Source: an uncultured delta proteobacterium
Lineage (GTDB): Bacteria > Desulfobacterota > Desulfovibrionia > Desulfovibrionales > Desulfovibrionaceae
Length of the DNA stretch: 64,000 nucleotides
Direction: 5' to 3'
Assembly: GCA_903835685.1 (NCBI GenBank)
Contig: CAILNX010000037.1
Location: 104,648-168,647 of the forward strand
The notes under the pieces were generated by a model. It worked only from the letters and a program-made list of their open reading frames with translations, was not told the DNA's origin and did no database searches. Within the stretch, counting starts at the first letter, position 1; every line of letters begins with the position of its first letter. Below, piece by piece: positions 8,423-19,654 of this stretch. The translations under genes and the position numbers were made by a program.

Positions 8423-10822
8423 ATGACTCAGATTCCCGGGCCGTCCTGCTGCCAGGTCCTGCTGGCCAGCCCGCCCCACGCCACCCTGACCTATCTGCGC
8501 CCGGCCCGGTTCCCGGACCTGGCCGTGGGCCAGCGGGTGCTCGTGCCCATGGGCCGGTCCCTGCGCATGGGGCTCGTCACCTCCCTGGACGCGGCCCCGC
8601 CCGAGGGCGTGACCTTAAAGCCCCTGCTCTGGCCCCTGGAGACCCGGCCCCTGCTGGACGCCGACTACCTGGCCCTGGCCGGGGAGCTCTCAGCCCGCCA
8701 GATGGTCCCGGTGGGCCGCATCCTGGAAACCATCCTGCCCCTGCGCCTGCGCTCCCCCAAGGTCCTTTTTTCGGTTCCGGGCGAGAAGGGCCTCTCGGCC
8801 CTCAGTCCCAAGCGGCTGGCCGCCCTGCCCGAGGCCGAGCAGGACCGGCTGGCCGCGCTCTTCGCCCGGGGGGGCATGAAGATCCGCTCCCAGGCCCTGG
8901 CCGAGGCCGAAGAGGAGTACGTGAGCCTGGCCTCGGACCCGCCCTGGCGGGTGCGGCCCGGGGCCGTGCGGCAACTCGCGGTCCTGGAGTTTCTGTTGGA
9001 GCACGGCCCCCAACTGCGGGAGCGGGTGGCCACGGCCCTGGGGCCGGGCACGTCCGGGACCGTGGAGACCCTGGCCCGGCACGGCCTGGTGCGCGTGGGA
9101 CCCCTGGACGAGGACCCGCTTTTGCCTCTGGAGCCTGAGGAAAGCGACCCGGATTCCTGCGGCCCGGGCCGGGTGTGCACCCCGGATCAGGCCCAGGCCC
9201 TGGAAGGGCTTTTTGCGGCCCTGGACCTGGGCACGGCCCAGACCCGGCTGGTGTTCGGCATCACCGGCAGCGGCAAGACCCATCTCTATATGGAACTGGC
9301 CGCGCGTTGCCTGAATTCAGGCCGTTCGGTCCTGCTCCTGGCCCCGGAAATCGCCCTGGCCTTGTCCCTGTGGCGGGAGGCCAGCCGCCGTTTCCCGGAC
9401 CTCCCGGTCATCTTCCATCACGGGTCTCAGACTCCGGCCCGTCGCGAGCGCACCTTCACGGACCTGGCCTGGGACAAGGCCGGGGAGGGTGGCCCGGCCC
9501 TGGTGGTGGGCAGCCGCTCGGCCCTGTTCCTGCCCCTGCCCCGCCTGGGCCTGGTGGTCATGGACGAGGAGCACGACGAATCCTACAAGCAGGAGGAGCG
9601 GCTCTCCTACCAGTCCAAGGAAGTGGCCTATTTTCGGGCCAGTCGGGCGGGCGCGCTCCTGGTTCTGGGCTCGGCCACCCCGGACGTGAAGACCTTTCAC
9701 GCGGCCCAGACCGGGGCCATCCCCGTGTATGTGCTGCGCAACCGGGTGGGCGCGGCCCGGCTGCCGGACATCCGCCTGGTGCCCATGAGCGGCAAGAACG
9801 CCCAGGACGAGCCCTTTGCCGCCGAGACCAAAGACCGTCTTCAATCAGTGCTCGCGGCCGGGGACCAGGCCATGGTCATGCTCAACCGCCGGGGCTACGC
9901 GCCTATGATGTATTGCTTGGAATGCGGCAAGGACAACGAGCGCGAGGCCGTGTACCGCTGCCCGGAATGCAACGTGGGCATGACCTATCACAAGACCCGG
10001 GAGCGGCTGATCTGCCACTACTGCGGCCTGACCTACCCCTTTCCCGTGCCCTGCGCCAAATGCGGGGGGCTGTCCTTCCTGCCCTTGGGCGGCGGGACCC
10101 AGCATCTGGAGGAGACCCTGGAGGGCCTGGTTCCGGCCGGGACGAGCGTCCTGCGCCTGGACCGGGACTCCACCCGGCGGCAGGAGCGCCTGGAGGACAT
10201 CCTGGGCAGCTTTTTGCGCGGCGAGGCCCAGGTCATGGTGGGCACCCAGATGCTCTCCAAGGGGCATCATTTCCCCAATGTGACCTTGGTGGTGGTGGCG
10301 GACGGGGATCTGGGCCTGAACCTCCCGGACTACCGGGCCTCGGAGCGTTCCTTCCAGCTCCTGGTCCAGGCGGCCGGCCGTTCGGGCCGGGGGGACAAGC
10401 CCGGGGAGGTGCTCATCCAGACCCGCAATCCCGGGCACGTGTTCTGGGATTTCGTGGTCAAGGGAGACTATGAGGCCTTTTATCAGCGGGAGATCGAGCT
10501 GCGCCGCAAGTACAACTATCCGCCCTTTGTGAAACTCGGGCTGATCCGCTTCAGCTATCCGGCCGAGTGGGCCGATGGCGCTCTGGTCCTGGGACAGGTG
10601 GCCAAGGGCGTGCGCGAGGCGGCTCGGGAACTCGGGGCCGTGGTCCTGGGTCCGGCCCCGGCCCCTTTAAGCCGACTCAAGGGACGCAACCGTTTTCACT
10701 GCCTGGTCAAGGCCCAGCGCTGGCCCACGGTGCGGGAGCTTTTCGCCCGGGTGGTCCGGGGCCTGCCCCGGAACAGCGATTTCCGGGCCCAGTTGGACCT
10801 GGACCCGGTGAACATGCTTTAA
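8423..10822 (+). CDS. priA: Primosomal replication-restart helicase PriA
   Basis: A 3'-5' DNA helicase that binds stalled forks and reloads the replisome. The 799 residues have an N-terminal DNA-binding region (about 1-190), then helicase domain 1 with Walker A GITGSGKT near 279-286 and DEEHD as motif II. A zinc module with eight or more Cys follows (CLECGK, CPECNVGM, CHYCGL, CAKCGG, about 498-560), then helicase domain 2 with GTQMLSKGHHFPNV and the QAAGRSGRG motif. Starts 36 bases after galU. The stop directly abuts the stop of the convergent small gene at 10,823. Confidence 0.96.
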   Translation: MTQIPGPSCCQVLLASPPHATLTYLRPARFPDLAVGQRVLVPMGRSLRMGLVTSLDAAPPEGVTLKPLLWPLETRPLLDADYLALAGELSARQMVPVGRILETILPLRLRSPKVLFSVPGEKGLSALSPKRLAALPEAEQDRLAALFARGGMKIRSQALAEAEEEYVSLASDPPWRVRPGAVRQLAVLEFLLEHGPQLRERVATALGPGTSGTVETLARHGLVRVGPLDEDPLLPLEPEESDPDSCGPGRVCTPDQAQALEGLFAALDLGTAQTRLVFGITGSGKTHLYMELAARCLNSGRSVLLLAPEIALALSLWREASRRFPDLPVIFHHGSQTPARRERTFTDLAWDKAGEGGPALVVGSRSALFLPLPRLGLVVMDEEHDESYKQEERLSYQSKEVAYFRASRAGALLVLGSATPDVKTFHAAQTGAIPVYVLRNRVGAARLPDIRLVPMSGKNAQDEPFAAETKDRLQSVLAAGDQAMVMLNRRGYAPMMYCLECGKDNEREAVYRCPECNVGMTYHKTRERLICHYCGLTYPFPVPCAKCGGLSFLPLGGGTQHLEETLEGLVPAGTSVLRLDRDSTRRQERLEDILGSFLRGEAQVMVGTQMLSKGHHFPNVTLVVVADGDLGLNLPDYRASERSFQLLVQAAGRSGRGDKPGEVLIQTRNPGHVFWDFVVKGDYEAFYQREIELRRKYNYPPFVKLGLIRFSYPAEWADGALVLGQVAKGVREAARELGAVVLGPAPAPLSRLKGRNRFHCLVKAQRWPTVRELFARVVRGLPRNSDFRAQLDLDPVNML

Positions 10823-11023
10823 CTATTCCCCGTCTTCGTAGGAGGAATCCTCGGTGGGCTCGGCCTCGTCGGCCATCTCCTCGAGTTCCTCGGCCATTTC
10901 CTCCAGTCTCACGCCCATGCGGTCGTAATCCTCGGGAAATTCCTCTTCCATGTTCTCGGCGATGTCGCGCAGCTTGGTGGCGACGGTGAGGAGCTTTTCA
11001 GTGTAGTTGCGGCCTTTGGCCAT
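10823..11023 (-). CDS. Small acidic helical protein of unknown function
   Basis: The 66 residues begin MAKGRNYTEKLLTVATKLR and continue as an almost uninterrupted Glu/Met-rich helix (EEMAEELEEMADEAE), ending in an acidic tail. The ribosome site AAGGAG lies 6 bases before ATG. It converges on priA with no spacer between the stops. No catalytic motif is seen. The heptad-like Leu/Met spacing suggests a coiled coil or an adaptor for a partner protein, but no function can be assigned. Confidence 0.75.
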   Translation of the reverse strand: MAKGRNYTEKLLTVATKLRDIAENMEEEFPEDYDRMGVRLEEMAEELEEMADEAEPTEDSSYEDGE

Positions 11024-11164
11024 GCTGGTCTCCTTGTGGTCTGTGCCTTCCCGGCCTCGGGTTTCGCCGCGCTCATGGCCCGACGAGAAAGGCTCTTAGT
11101 CGAAGCTCGACAAAGATACAAGGGCGCTCGGCACCCCTTTTCCGGGGAACTGCAAAAAACTGGG

Positions 11165-14100
11165 CTAGGGACTCCCGGCTCCGCTTTCGGCCGGATGCAG
11201 GGAGGGCGGAGGCGTCTTGCGGCCCTTGCGCCGGGCGTCCAGGAAGAGCCGGAAGCGGTCCATGTACAAATAGACCACGGGCGTGGTGTACAGGGTCAAC
11301 ACCTGGCTGAAGACCAGGCCGCCGATGATGGTGATGCCCAAGGGCCGCCTCAGCTCAGCGCCCGCGCCTATGCCCATGGCCAGGGGGAATGCGCCCAGCA
11401 GGGCGGCCATGGTGGTCATCATGATGGGCCGAAAGCGCAGCAGGCAGGCCCGGAAGATGGCCTCCTCCGGGGAGAGTCCGTCCCGGCGTTCGGCTTCCAG
11501 GGCGAAGTCCACCATCATGATCCCGTTCTTCTTCACGATGCCGATGAGCAGAATGATGCCGATGAGCGCGATGACGCTTAAGTCCGTGTTGAAAATGAGC
11601 AGGGCCAGCACCGCGCCCACTCCGGCCGAGGGCAGGGTGGACAGGATGGTGATGGGGTGGATGTAACTTTCGTAGAGCACGCCGAGCACGATGTACACGG
11701 TGATCAGGGCGGCCAGGATGAGCAGGGGCTGGTTGGCCAGGGAGGCCATGAAGGCCTGGGCCGTGCCCTGGAAGCTGCCCCGGACGTTTGCGGGCAGGCC
11801 CAACTCCCGGGAGGCCTCCTCGATGGAGGCCACGGCCTGGCCCAGGGCCACGCCCGGGGCCAGGTTGAAGGAAATGGTGGTGGAGGGGAACTGGCTCTGG
11901 TGGTTCACGGCCAGGGTGGTGAAGCGCGGCTCGTAGCGGGTGAACACCGAAAGAGGGGTCAGCTTGCCCGAGGAGGTGGGGACCCGGATGTCGCGCAAGG
12001 TTTCCGGGCTTTGCCAATACTTGGGGGCCACTTCCATGACCACGTGGTACTGGTTGAGCAGGGTGTAGGTGATGGACACCTGGCGCTGGCCAAAGGCGTC
12101 GGCCAGGGTGTCGTCCAGAAGCTTGGGACTGATGCCCATGCGGGAGGCCGTGTCCCGGTCCAGGGTCAGCCAGGATTGCAGGCCCTTGTCCTGCTGGTCG
12201 GAATTCACGTCCACAAGCTGGGGCAGGGTGCGCATCTTGACCAGCAGGCGCTGGCCCCAGGCGCTCAAGTCCCCGATGCTGTCGCTTTGCAGGGTGTACT
12301 GGTACAGGGCGTTGCTGCCCCGGCCGCCCACGCGCAGGTCCTGGACCATCTGCATGAAGGTGGGCGCGCCTGGCACCTCGGCCAGGCGGCGGCGTAACCG
12401 GCCGAGCATGGCGTCCACGGTGCCAGTGCGCTGGTCATAGGGCTTTAGGGTGATGAACATGCGCGCGGTGTTGGTGGTGGACCCGCCGCCCCCGCCCCCG
12501 CCCGAGAATCCGGCCACGTACTCCACGTCCGGGTCGGTCTTGATGATGTCGGCCACTTCCTTGAGCTTGTCCCGCATGGCCTGGAAGGAGATGTCCTGAG
12601 CGGCCTGGATGGCGGCCATGGCCCGGCCCACGTCCTGCTGGGGAAAGAAGCCCTTGGGCACCAGCATGTACAGGTACACGTTCATGACCACGGTGATCGC
12701 GATGAGAACGAGCATGAAGCGGGAGTGGCGCAAGGCCCAGCGCAGGCTTTTTTCGTAAGAGGAGTGCATCCAGACGAAGATGCGCTCGGTCTGGTGGTAG
12801 AGACGGCCGTGGGTCCTTTTCCCGTTGCCCTTGAGCAGGGTGGCGCACATCATGGGCGTGACGGTCAGGGACAGGAGCAGGGAGACCATGATGGCTGCGG
12901 ACATGGTCATGGCGAATTCCCGAAAGAGCCGACCGACCATGCCGCCCATGAGCAGGATGGGGATGAACACGGCCACCAGGGAGATGCTCATGGACAGGAC
13001 CGTGAACGAGATTTCCCCGGCCCCGGTCAGGGCCGCCTGCATGGGAGAAGCCCCGTTCTCCATGTGCCGGGTGATGTTTTCCAGGACCACGATGGCGTCG
13101 TCCACCACGAACCCCGTGGCGATGGTCAGGGCCATGAGGGACAGGTTGTCCAGGGAGTAGTCCAGGAGGTACATGACCGCAAAGGTCCCCACCAGAGAGG
13201 CCACCACGGCCACCCCGGGGATGATGGTGGCCCGCAAGTCCCGCAGGAAGATGAAGACCACCAGGATGACCAGGCAGCAGGAGAGCAGCAGGGATATCTC
13301 CACGTGCTTCAGGGAGTTGCGGATGGGCGGGGTGCGGTCCAGGACCACGTCCATGTTGATGCTCTCGGGCAGGGTGGCCTTCAAATGCGGGAGCAGGGCC
13401 CGGACGTTGTCCACGGTCTGGATGATGTTGGCCCCGGGCTGGCGGAAGACCACCAGCATGACCGCCGGTTCTCCGTTCACCAGTCCGACCGTGCGCACGT
13501 CCTCCACGGACTGCTCCACTGTGGCCACGTCGGCCAGGCGCACGGCGGCCCCGGAGCGGTAGGCCAGGATCAGGGGTTCGTACTGCCAGGCCTCGTGCAA
13601 CTGGTCGTTGGCCTCGATCTCCCAGGCCCGGTCCCCGGCGGAAATCTGGCCCTTGGGCCGGTTCACGTTGGTCTTGGCCAGGGTGCCGCGCACGTCCTCC
13701 AGGCTGATCTCGTACTTGTTCAAGGCCGTGGGATTGAGCGACACGCGCACGGCCGGAAGCGATCCGCCGCCGACGAAAACCTGGCCCACGCCAGGCACCT
13801 GGGCCAGCTTCTGCTGGAGGTAGGTGGAGGCCAGGTCGTAGATCTCGGGCTTGGACTTGAACTTGGAGGTCAGGGCCAGGATGAGGATGGGCGCGTCGGC
13901 CGGATTCACCTTGCGGTAGGTGGGGTTGTTGGGAAGATTGGCCGGGAGGAATCCCCGGGCCGCGTTGATGGCCGCCTGCACGTCCCGGGCCGCGCCGTCG
14001 ATGTTGCGGTCCAGGTCGAATTGCAGGGTGATGCTGGTGCTGCCCCGGTAGCTGGTGGAGGTCATTTCCGTGACCCCGGCGATGCGGCCGAACTGGCGCT

Positions 14101-14302
14101 CCAGCGGCGCGGCCACGGCCGTGGCCATGGTTTCCGGGTCGGCCCCGGGCAGGGCCGCCTGCACCGAGATGGTCGGGAAATCCACCTGGGGCAGGGGCGA
14201 GACCGGGAGCAGGCGAAAAGCCATGGCCCCGGCCAGGACCAGGCCGATGGTCATGAGGGTGGTGGCCACGGGCCGCCGGATGAAATGGGTGGAGAAGCTC
14301 AT
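11165..14302 (-). CDS. mdtC: RND multidrug efflux permease, MdtC type
   Basis: An inner-membrane proton-driven drug exporter. The 1045 residues fall in the AcrB/MdtBC family. The N-terminus ([14 protein letters not shown]) and the first helix are typical. Two large periplasmic loops alternate with two six-helix bundles. The proton-relay region in helix 4 ([13 protein letters not shown], near residue 400) carries the two Asp residues. A Gly-rich loop with five or more Gly (around residue 600) is unusual. Its ATG overlaps the mdtB stop by 4 bases (ATGA), so it is translationally coupled. In E. coli MdtB and MdtC form a mixed trimer, and the two unequal copies here suggest the same. Confidence 0.93.
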   Translation of the reverse strand: MSFSTHFIRRPVATTLMTIGLVLAGAMAFRLLPVSPLPQVDFPTISVQAALPGADPETMATAVAAPLERQFGRIAGVTEMTSTSYRGSTSITLQFDLDRNIDGAARDVQAAINAARGFLPANLPNNPTYRKVNPADAPILILALTSKFKSKPEIYDLASTYLQQKLAQVPGVGQVFVGGGSLPAVRVSLNPTALNKYEISLEDVRGTLAKTNVNRPKGQISAGDRAWEIEANDQLHEAWQYEPLILAYRSGAAVRLADVATVEQSVEDVRTVGLVNGEPAVMLVVFRQPGANIIQTVDNVRALLPHLKATLPESINMDVVLDRTPPIRNSLKHVEISLLLSCCLVILVVFIFLRDLRATIIPGVAVVASLVGTFAVMYLLDYSLDNLSLMALTIATGFVVDDAIVVLENITRHMENGASPMQAALTGAGEISFTVLSMSISLVAVFIPILLMGGMVGRLFREFAMTMSAAIMVSLLLSLTVTPMMCATLLKGNGKRTHGRLYHQTERIFVWMHSSYEKSLRWALRHSRFMLVLIAITVVMNVYLYMLVPKGFFPQQDVGRAMAAIQAAQDISFQAMRDKLKEVADIIKTDPDVEYVAGFSGGGGGGGSTTNTARMFITLKPYDQRTGTVDAMLGRLRRRLAEVPGAPTFMQMVQDLRVGGRGSNALYQYTLQSDSIGDLSAWGQRLLVKMRTLPQLVDVNSDQQDKGLQSWLTLDRDTASRMGISPKLLDDTLADAFGQRQVSITYTLLNQYHVVMEVAPKYWQSPETLRDIRVPTSSGKLTPLSVFTRYEPRFTTLAVNHQSQFPSTTISFNLAPGVALGQAVASIEEASRELGLPANVRGSFQGTAQAFMASLANQPLLILAALITVYIVLGVLYESYIHPITILSTLPSAGVGAVLALLIFNTDLSVIALIGIILLIGIVKKNGIMMVDFALEAERRDGLSPEEAIFRACLLRFRPIMMTTMAALLGAFPLAMGIGAGAELRRPLGITIIGGLVFSQVLTLYTTPVVYLYMDRFRLFLDARRKGRKTPPPSLHPAESGAGSP

Positions 14303-17300
14303 GGCCTGGGAGCGTCGGCCTTGTGCTCGCCCATGTGCCCACCCATGTGCCCACCCGTGTGCCCACCCGTGTGCCCAGTCGTATGTCCGGACTGGGCCGG
14401 GGCCTGGCCGCGCACCCGCCGGGCCAGCCGGTCAAAGGCCAGGTAGATGACCGGGGTGGTGTACAGGGTGAGTATCTGGCTGATGACCAGGCCGCCGATG
14501 ATGGTGATGCCCAAGGGGCGGCGCAGCTCCGAGCCCACGCCCGTGCCCAGGGCCAGGGGCAATGCCCCGAGCAGGGCGGCCATGGTGGTCATCATGATGG
14601 GCCGAAAGCGCAGCAGACAGGCCTGGTAGATGGCCTCCTCCGGGCTCTTGCCCTCTTCGCGCTCGGCGTCGAGGGCGAAGTCCACCATCATGATTCCGTT
14701 CTTCTTCACGATGCCGATCAAGAGGATGATGCCGATGACCGAGATGACCCCTAAGTCGGTCTTGAAGAGCATGAGGGCCAGCACCGCGCCCACCCCGGCC
14801 GAGGGCAGGGTGGATAGGATGGTGATGGGGTGGATGTAGCTCTCGTACATGACCCCGAGCACGATATACACGGTGACCAGGGCGGCCAGGATGAGCAGGG
14901 GTTGGTTGCCCAGGGAGGACATGAAGGCCTGGGCCGTGCCCTGGAAGCTGCCCTGGATGCTCTCGGGAATGCCCAGGTCCTGGCTGACCTCCTGCACGGC
15001 CTTGACCGCATGCCCCAGGGACATGCCCTGGGCCACGTTGAAGGAGGTGGTCACGGCCGGGAACTGGCCCTGGCGGCTGATGACCAGGGGACCGGTGGTC
15101 TCGGTCATGCGGGTCACGGCCGAGAGGGGCACGGGCTTGCCGTCGGTTCCGCGCAAATAGATGTTGTCGAAGCTGGAAAACCCTTTCTGCATCTCGGCCG
15201 CAGCGGTGAGCACCACCCGGTACTGGTTCAGTTCGGTGAAAATGGTGGAGACCTGGCGCTGGCCAAAGGCGTCGTACAGGGTGTCGTCGATCTGCTGCGG
15301 GGTGATGCCCAGGCGTGAGGCCGTGGCCCGGTCGATGGTCAGGTACACCCGGGGTCCCTTGTCCAACTGGTCGCTGCCCACGTCCAGAAGCTCGGGCCGC
15401 TTGCGCATGGATTCGACCAGCCTGGGCGCCCAGATGTTCAGCTCCTCGGAATTGGGGGCCTCCAGGGTGTACTGGTACTGGGTCCGGCTGACCCGGGCGT
15501 CCACGCTCAAGTCCTGCACGGCCTGCATGTACAGGACGATGCCGTCCACCTCGGCCAGGGCCGGGGTCAGGCGGCGGATGACCCCTTCCACGGTCTCCGG
15601 CCGTTCTTCCAAGGACTTCAAATTGATGAGGATGCGGCCGCTGTTCAGGGAGGTGTTGGTCCCGTCGATGCCGATGAAGGAGGACACGCTCTCCACGGCC
15701 GGGTCTTTTAGGATCACAGCCGCCAGGGCCTGCTGGCGTTCGGCCATGGCCGCAAAGGAGATGGACTGGGGGGCCTCGGAGATGCCCTGGATGAGCCCGG
15801 TGTCCTGGACCGGGAAAAAGCCCTTGGGGATGATGATGTACAGGACCACGGTCAGGGCCAGGGTGGCCACGGCCACGACCAGGGTGGCGCTCTGATGCCC
15901 CAGGACCCAGGTCAGGGTGCGGCCGTAGGCCTCGATGATCCGGTCGAACATGCGCTGGGTGGAGGAGAAGAAGCGGCCGCCGCCGTCCTCGGGCACGTGC
16001 TTCAAAATGCGCGCGCACATCATGGGCGTGAGCGTCAGCGAGACCACGGCCGAGATGAGGATGGTCACGCCCAGCGTTACCGCGAACTCCCGAAAGAGCC
16101 GTCCCACCACGTCGCCCATGAACAAAAGCGGGATGAGCACGGCGATCAGGGAGATGGTCAGGGACAGAATGGTGAACCCGATCTGCTTGGAGCCTTTGAG
16201 GGCCGCCTCCAGGGGGGGCATGCCCTGTTCCACGTAGCGGCTCACGTTCTCGATCATGACGATGGCGTCGTCCACCACGAATCCGGTGGAGATGGTCAGG
16301 GCCATGAGCGAGAGGTTGTTCAGGCTAAATCCCATGAGATACATGATCCCGAAGGTGCCCACCAGGGACAGGGGTACGGCCACGCTGGGAATGGTCGTGG
16401 CCGGGAGGTTGCGCAGGAACACGTAGATGACCATGACCACCAGGACCACGGCGAACAGGAGCTCGATCTGCACGTCCGTGACCGAGGCCCGGATGGTGGT
16501 GGTCCGATCCGTGAGCACGGACACGTTCACGGCCGAGGGCAGGGAGCTTTGCAACTGGGGCAGGAGCTTCTTGATCCGGTCCACCACCTCGATGACATTG
16601 GCTCCGGGCTGGCGCTGGATGTTCATGATCACGGCCGGGGTCTTGTCCTTCCAGGCCGCCTGGCGCAGGTCCTCGGCCCCGTCCACCACCTCGGCCACGT
16701 CGGACAGGCGCACGGGCGCGCCGTTCTTGTAAGCCACGATAAGGGGTTTGTATTCCTCGCTAGAGAAAAGCTGGTCGTTGGCCCCGATGATGGAGGCCTG
16801 GCGGGGGCCGTCGAAGCTGCCCTTGGCCTGGTCCACGTTGGCCTGGGAAATGGCCGTGCGCAGGTCCTCCAGGGTCAGGCCGAAGGAGGCCAGGGCCGTG
16901 GGATTGGCATGCACGCGCACGGCCGGGCGCTGGCCGCCGCTCAAGCTCACCAGGCCCACGCCCGGGAGCTGGGATATCTTCTGGGCGAAACGGGTGTCGG
17001 CCAGGTCCTCGACCTTGGGCAGGGGCAGGGTGTCCGAGGAAAGCGCCAGGGTCAGGATGGGCGCGTCGGCCGGGTTCACCTTGCTGTACACCGGGGGCGT
17101 GGGCAGGTCCTTGGGCAGGAAGGTGAAGGCCGCGTTGATGGCCGCCTGGACCTGCTGTTCGGCCACGTCCAGGTTCAGCTCCAGGGAGAACTGCATGGTG
17201 ATGACCGAACTGCCGCTGGACGAGGCCGAGGTCATCTGGGTCAGGCCGGGCATCTGCCCGAACTGGCGCTCCAGGGGGGCGGTGACCGAGGAGGCCATGA

Positions 17301-17472
17301 CGTCCGGGCTCGCGCCCGGATAAAAGGTGCGCACCTGAATGGTGGGATAGTCCACCTGGGGCAGGGCGGCCACGGGAAGCTGGCGGTAGGCCACGGCCCC
17401 GGCCAGGATGATGGCCACCATGAGCAGGGTGGTGGCCACGGGCCGCATGATGAACGGTTGGGACAGGTTCAT
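14299..17472 (-). CDS. mdtB: RND multidrug efflux permease, MdtB type, with His-rich tail
   Basis: The 1057 residues have the RND layout: N-terminal [13 protein letters not shown], periplasmic porter loops, the helix-4 relay [13 protein letters not shown], and a second half mirrored on the first. The last 35 residues are odd: a cytoplasmic tail with GGH[T/M] repeated in steps of four residues, giving about seven His before KADAPRP. The DNA under it is a 12-base tandem repeat (14,330-14,377). The stop overlaps mdtC by 4 bases and the start overlaps mdtA by 4 bases. Paired with mdtC as a probable hetero-oligomeric pump; the outer-membrane TolC partner is not in the window. Confidence 0.93.
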   Translation of the reverse strand: MNLSQPFIMRPVATTLLMVAIILAGAVAYRQLPVAALPQVDYPTIQVRTFYPGASPDVMASSVTAPLERQFGQMPGLTQMTSASSSGSSVITMQFSLELNLDVAEQQVQAAINAAFTFLPKDLPTPPVYSKVNPADAPILTLALSSDTLPLPKVEDLADTRFAQKISQLPGVGLVSLSGGQRPAVRVHANPTALASFGLTLEDLRTAISQANVDQAKGSFDGPRQASIIGANDQLFSSEEYKPLIVAYKNGAPVRLSDVAEVVDGAEDLRQAAWKDKTPAVIMNIQRQPGANVIEVVDRIKKLLPQLQSSLPSAVNVSVLTDRTTTIRASVTDVQIELLFAVVLVVMVIYVFLRNLPATTIPSVAVPLSLVGTFGIMYLMGFSLNNLSLMALTISTGFVVDDAIVMIENVSRYVEQGMPPLEAALKGSKQIGFTILSLTISLIAVLIPLLFMGDVVGRLFREFAVTLGVTILISAVVSLTLTPMMCARILKHVPEDGGGRFFSSTQRMFDRIIEAYGRTLTWVLGHQSATLVVAVATLALTVVLYIIIPKGFFPVQDTGLIQGISEAPQSISFAAMAERQQALAAVILKDPAVESVSSFIGIDGTNTSLNSGRILINLKSLEERPETVEGVIRRLTPALAEVDGIVLYMQAVQDLSVDARVSRTQYQYTLEAPNSEELNIWAPRLVESMRKRPELLDVGSDQLDKGPRVYLTIDRATASRLGITPQQIDDTLYDAFGQRQVSTIFTELNQYRVVLTAAAEMQKGFSSFDNIYLRGTDGKPVPLSAVTRMTETTGPLVISRQGQFPAVTTSFNVAQGMSLGHAVKAVQEVSQDLGIPESIQGSFQGTAQAFMSSLGNQPLLILAALVTVYIVLGVMYESYIHPITILSTLPSAGVGAVLALMLFKTDLGVISVIGIILLIGIVKKNGIMMVDFALDAEREEGKSPEEAIYQACLLRFRPIMMTTMAALLGALPLALGTGVGSELRRPLGITIIGGLVISQILTLYTTPVIYLAFDRLARRVRGQAPAQSGHTTGHTGGHTGGHMGGHMGEHKADAPRP
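14330..14377 (-). repeat. 12-bp tandem repeat encoding GGH[T/M] units
   Basis: Four consecutive 12-base units (plus strand CCCAYGTGCCCA or CCCGTGTGCCCA) lie inside the 3' end of mdtB. They keep frame and encode a His every four residues. Length change by slippage would add or remove whole tetrapeptides. Confidence 0.9.
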
Positions 17473-18641
17473 GATGCTTTCTTGTCCTTGGCCCCGTCCT
17501 GTCCCTTGACGTCAACCTGGGAGCCCTCGCGCAGCCGGTCCGCGCCTTCGATGACCACGCTTTCTCCGCCAGACAGGCCCTCCTCGACCACGGTCAGGCC
17601 ATCGCTCAAGGCCCCGATCCGGATGTTTCGGGCGGTCACGGTTGCGTCGGGCTGGATCAGGTAGACGAAGGTCCCCTGGGGGCCGCGTTGGACCGCTGCG
17701 GCCGGGATGACCACCACCGAGGGGAGCACGGCCACCCGCATGCGCACATTGACGAACTGGTTGGGAAACAGGGCGGCGTCTCCATTGGAGAAGGTGGCCT
17801 TGAGCTTGACCGTGCCGGTGTTCACGTCGATCTGGTTGTCCATGGTCAGGAGATAGCCGTCGGAAAGCTTGCGTTTCTGCTCTCGGTCCAGGGCCTCCAC
17901 CGGGAGTTTTTCCCCGGAGAGCAGGCGTTCGCTCACCTGGGGCAGGCTGTCCTCGGCAATGGTGAAGACCACGCTGATGGGGTCGAACTGGGTGATGACC
18001 AGAAGCCCGCCCGCGTCCGAGGCCCGGACCATGTTCCCCGGGTCCACCAGGCGCAGGCCCACCCGGCCGTCAAGGGGCGAGGTGATCCGGCTGAAGGTGA
18101 TCTGGAGCTTGGCCGTATCGATCTGGGCCTGGTCGGACTTGACCGCGCCATCGTACTGGTGGACCAGGGACAACTGGGTGTCGGCCTGTTGTTTGGCGAT
18201 GTAGTCCTGGCCCGCGAGGCTCTGGTAGCGGGCCAGGTCCACCTTGGCGTTCTCCAGGAGAGCCCGGTCCCGGGCCATCTGGCCCTCGGCCTGGGAGAGC
18301 TGGACCTGGAAGGGTCGGGGATCGATCTGGGCCAGAAGCTCACCCTTTTTCACCGGCTGACCTTCGTTCACCGGAACCTGCATGAGCTCCCCGTCCACCC
18401 GGCTCTTGACCGTCACGGTGTTGAAGGGCACCACGGACCCGAGCCCGGACAGGGAGATGTTCACGTCCTGGCGCTTGGCCTGGTCGGCCACCACCGGGGA
18501 GCGGCGCACGGGCGGGCCGGACTTCTTCTCGGTCCCCGAGGACGGCCCGAAGCCGAAATAGGCTCCGGCCCCCAGGGCGCAGGCCAGCACCAGCAGCAAC
18601 CAAATCGTGAGCGACCGCCCGAGGCGGCGAGGTTCAGACAT
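17469..18641 (-). CDS. mdtA: Periplasmic adaptor (membrane fusion protein), MdtA type
   Basis: The 390 residues have an N-terminal membrane anchor (about 10-29). Next come the split biotinyl-lipoyl domain (around [33 protein letters not shown]), an alpha-hairpin rich in Gln/Ala/Lys, a beta-barrel domain, and a membrane-proximal domain ending in [11 protein letters not shown]. It bridges the RND permeases to an outer-membrane channel. It is the first gene of the mdtABC operon and overlaps mdtB by 4 bases. A promoter candidate lies 160 bases upstream, and the ECF sigma operon lies directly further upstream on the same strand. Confidence 0.92.
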   Translation of the reverse strand: MSEPRRLGRSLTIWLLLVLACALGAGAYFGFGPSSGTEKKSGPPVRRSPVVADQAKRQDVNISLSGLGSVVPFNTVTVKSRVDGELMQVPVNEGQPVKKGELLAQIDPRPFQVQLSQAEGQMARDRALLENAKVDLARYQSLAGQDYIAKQQADTQLSLVHQYDGAVKSDQAQIDTAKLQITFSRITSPLDGRVGLRLVDPGNMVRASDAGGLLVITQFDPISVVFTIAEDSLPQVSERLLSGEKLPVEALDREQKRKLSDGYLLTMDNQIDVNTGTVKLKATFSNGDAALFPNQFVNVRMRVAVLPSVVVIPAAAVQRGPQGTFVYLIQPDATVTARNIRIGALSDGLTVVEEGLSGGESVVIEGADRLREGSQVDVKGQDGAKDKKAS

Positions 18642-18801
18642 AAGGGTATCCTGTCATCCTGAGTGGCGGTCCCGGCGGCTGGCTTGCGCCAACCATCCGG
18701 CCCGGGAGGGGGAGGTCCGGTCCGTGTCCATACTGTTCCGTCAGCCCTGCCTGCACAGACAGGGGAGTTCCGGCCAGGCCAATGCGCGCCCGAATGGTGC
18801 T

Positions 18802-18831
18802 ATTTTACGGGCGAAGAGCCCGGGATGCAAG
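18802..18831 (-). promoter_or_regulatory. Sigma-70-like promoter candidate for mdtABC
   Basis: On the minus strand CTTGCA (18,831-18,826) and TAAAAT (18,807-18,802) are separated by 18 bases. They lie 160 bases before mdtA and 120 bases after the CpxP-like gene. If real, the pump can be transcribed independently of the sigma operon. Confidence 0.4.
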
Positions 18832-18953
18832 TCTTTCATTGTCAGGGAGGTAGGACAACCCTGTGATTTGTTACAAAATCCTGTCCAACAGAAAATAGCG
18901 GCCAGACAGGGAGGGGCCAGCCTCTCTTCCAGGGGTACGGAATCGTTGCCCAG

Positions 18954-19346
18954 CTAGGATTTGGTGGCGTTGGCCGACTCGTGCCGACGCTTGCGCTTGG
19001 CCTCCATCTCCTTGAACTTCTGGACCTGGTCGGGGCGCAGCAGGTCCAGGATGCCGGGCTTGGCCTCTTCGAACAATTTCTTGATTTCCGGTTCAGCCTG
19101 GCGGCGTATCGCCCGGATCTTCTCATGGAGCTCGGTCATGAGGGGCTCCATGCGCTCGCGCTGGGCCTGGTCCAGGTCCAGGTCGGCCATGAATTTGCGT
19201 TTCATGTGCTCGTGGAAGGCGCTGGTGCCACCCTCGACCATGCTGGCCAGGTATTTCTTGTGGTACTGGTTGATGACACTTGCGCCCAGGACTAGGCCCA
19301 GGACAAAGACCGCCAGCGTCCAGAGCATCTGTTTGCCGCTGTTCAC
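18954..19346 (-). CDS. CpxP/Spy-like periplasmic protein, membrane-tethered
   Basis: The 130 residues have one N-terminal hydrophobic helix (about 8-25), then an entirely helical, Lys/Glu/Arg-rich periplasmic part. It shows the LxLDQAQRERMEPLM and LRPDQVQKFKEME pattern of LTxxQ-like repeats found in the CpxP, Spy and metal-sensor group. Such proteins bind unfolded proteins or metals and restrain envelope-stress signalling. The start is GTG at 19,346 with GGAGG upstream. The GTG overlaps the stop of the anti-sigma gene by 4 bases. By position it is the third gene of an ECF operon and a candidate stress sensor; the direct ligand is unknown. Confidence 0.7.
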   Translation of the reverse strand: MNSGKQMLWTLAVFVLGLVLGASVINQYHKKYLASMVEGGTSAFHEHMKRKFMADLDLDQAQRERMEPLMTELHEKIRAIRRQAEPEIKKLFEEAKPGILDLLRPDQVQKFKEMEAKRKRRHESANATKS

Positions 19347-19654
19347 AAAGGACCTCCGGGCAGGACGAATTCCGTGGTTTCCAAGTCAAAGAGGCTGGTC
19401 ATGCCCCCGGCCAGGTCCAGGACCGGATCGCCGGGTCCCAGGAAGAACCAGGCCAGGATCAGGCAGGAGGCGGCCAGCACAAAGGCGGTCTTCCACCGCT
19501 CCCAGAGCGTGGACAGGGGGAGGGTCTGGATGGTGCGGACCTTGATCCGGCGCAGGACCCGGTCCTCGAATCCCGGCTCAAGAGTGGTCAGGTCCGGACG
19601 GGCCTTGCGGGCCAGGGAGAAGAGACGCCCAAGTTCATCCTGTTCTGCCATCAT
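19343..19654 (-). CDS. Putative membrane anti-sigma factor
   Basis: The 103 residues have a cytoplasmic helical N-terminus of about 45 residues (EQDELGRLFSLARKARPDL, FEDRVLRRIK), one membrane helix (about 53-70, TAFVLAASCLILAWFFLG) and a short periplasmic tail. That single-span layout directly after an ECF sigma gene is typical for anti-sigma factors, although no zinc HxxxCxxC motif is present. Its start overlaps the sigma gene by 20 bases, with GGAGG 6 bases before ATG. The call rests on layout and neighbourhood, not on a recognised domain. Confidence 0.65.
   Translation of the reverse strand: MMAEQDELGRLFSLARKARPDLTTLEPGFEDRVLRRIKVRTIQTLPLSTLWERWKTAFVLAASCLILAWFFLGPGDPVLDLAGGMTSLFDLETTEFVLPGGPL

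Noticed and set aside
14330..14377. CRISPR-like short repeats
   Set aside because: The 12-base units have no spacers and lie in frame inside mdtB as a His-rich tail.
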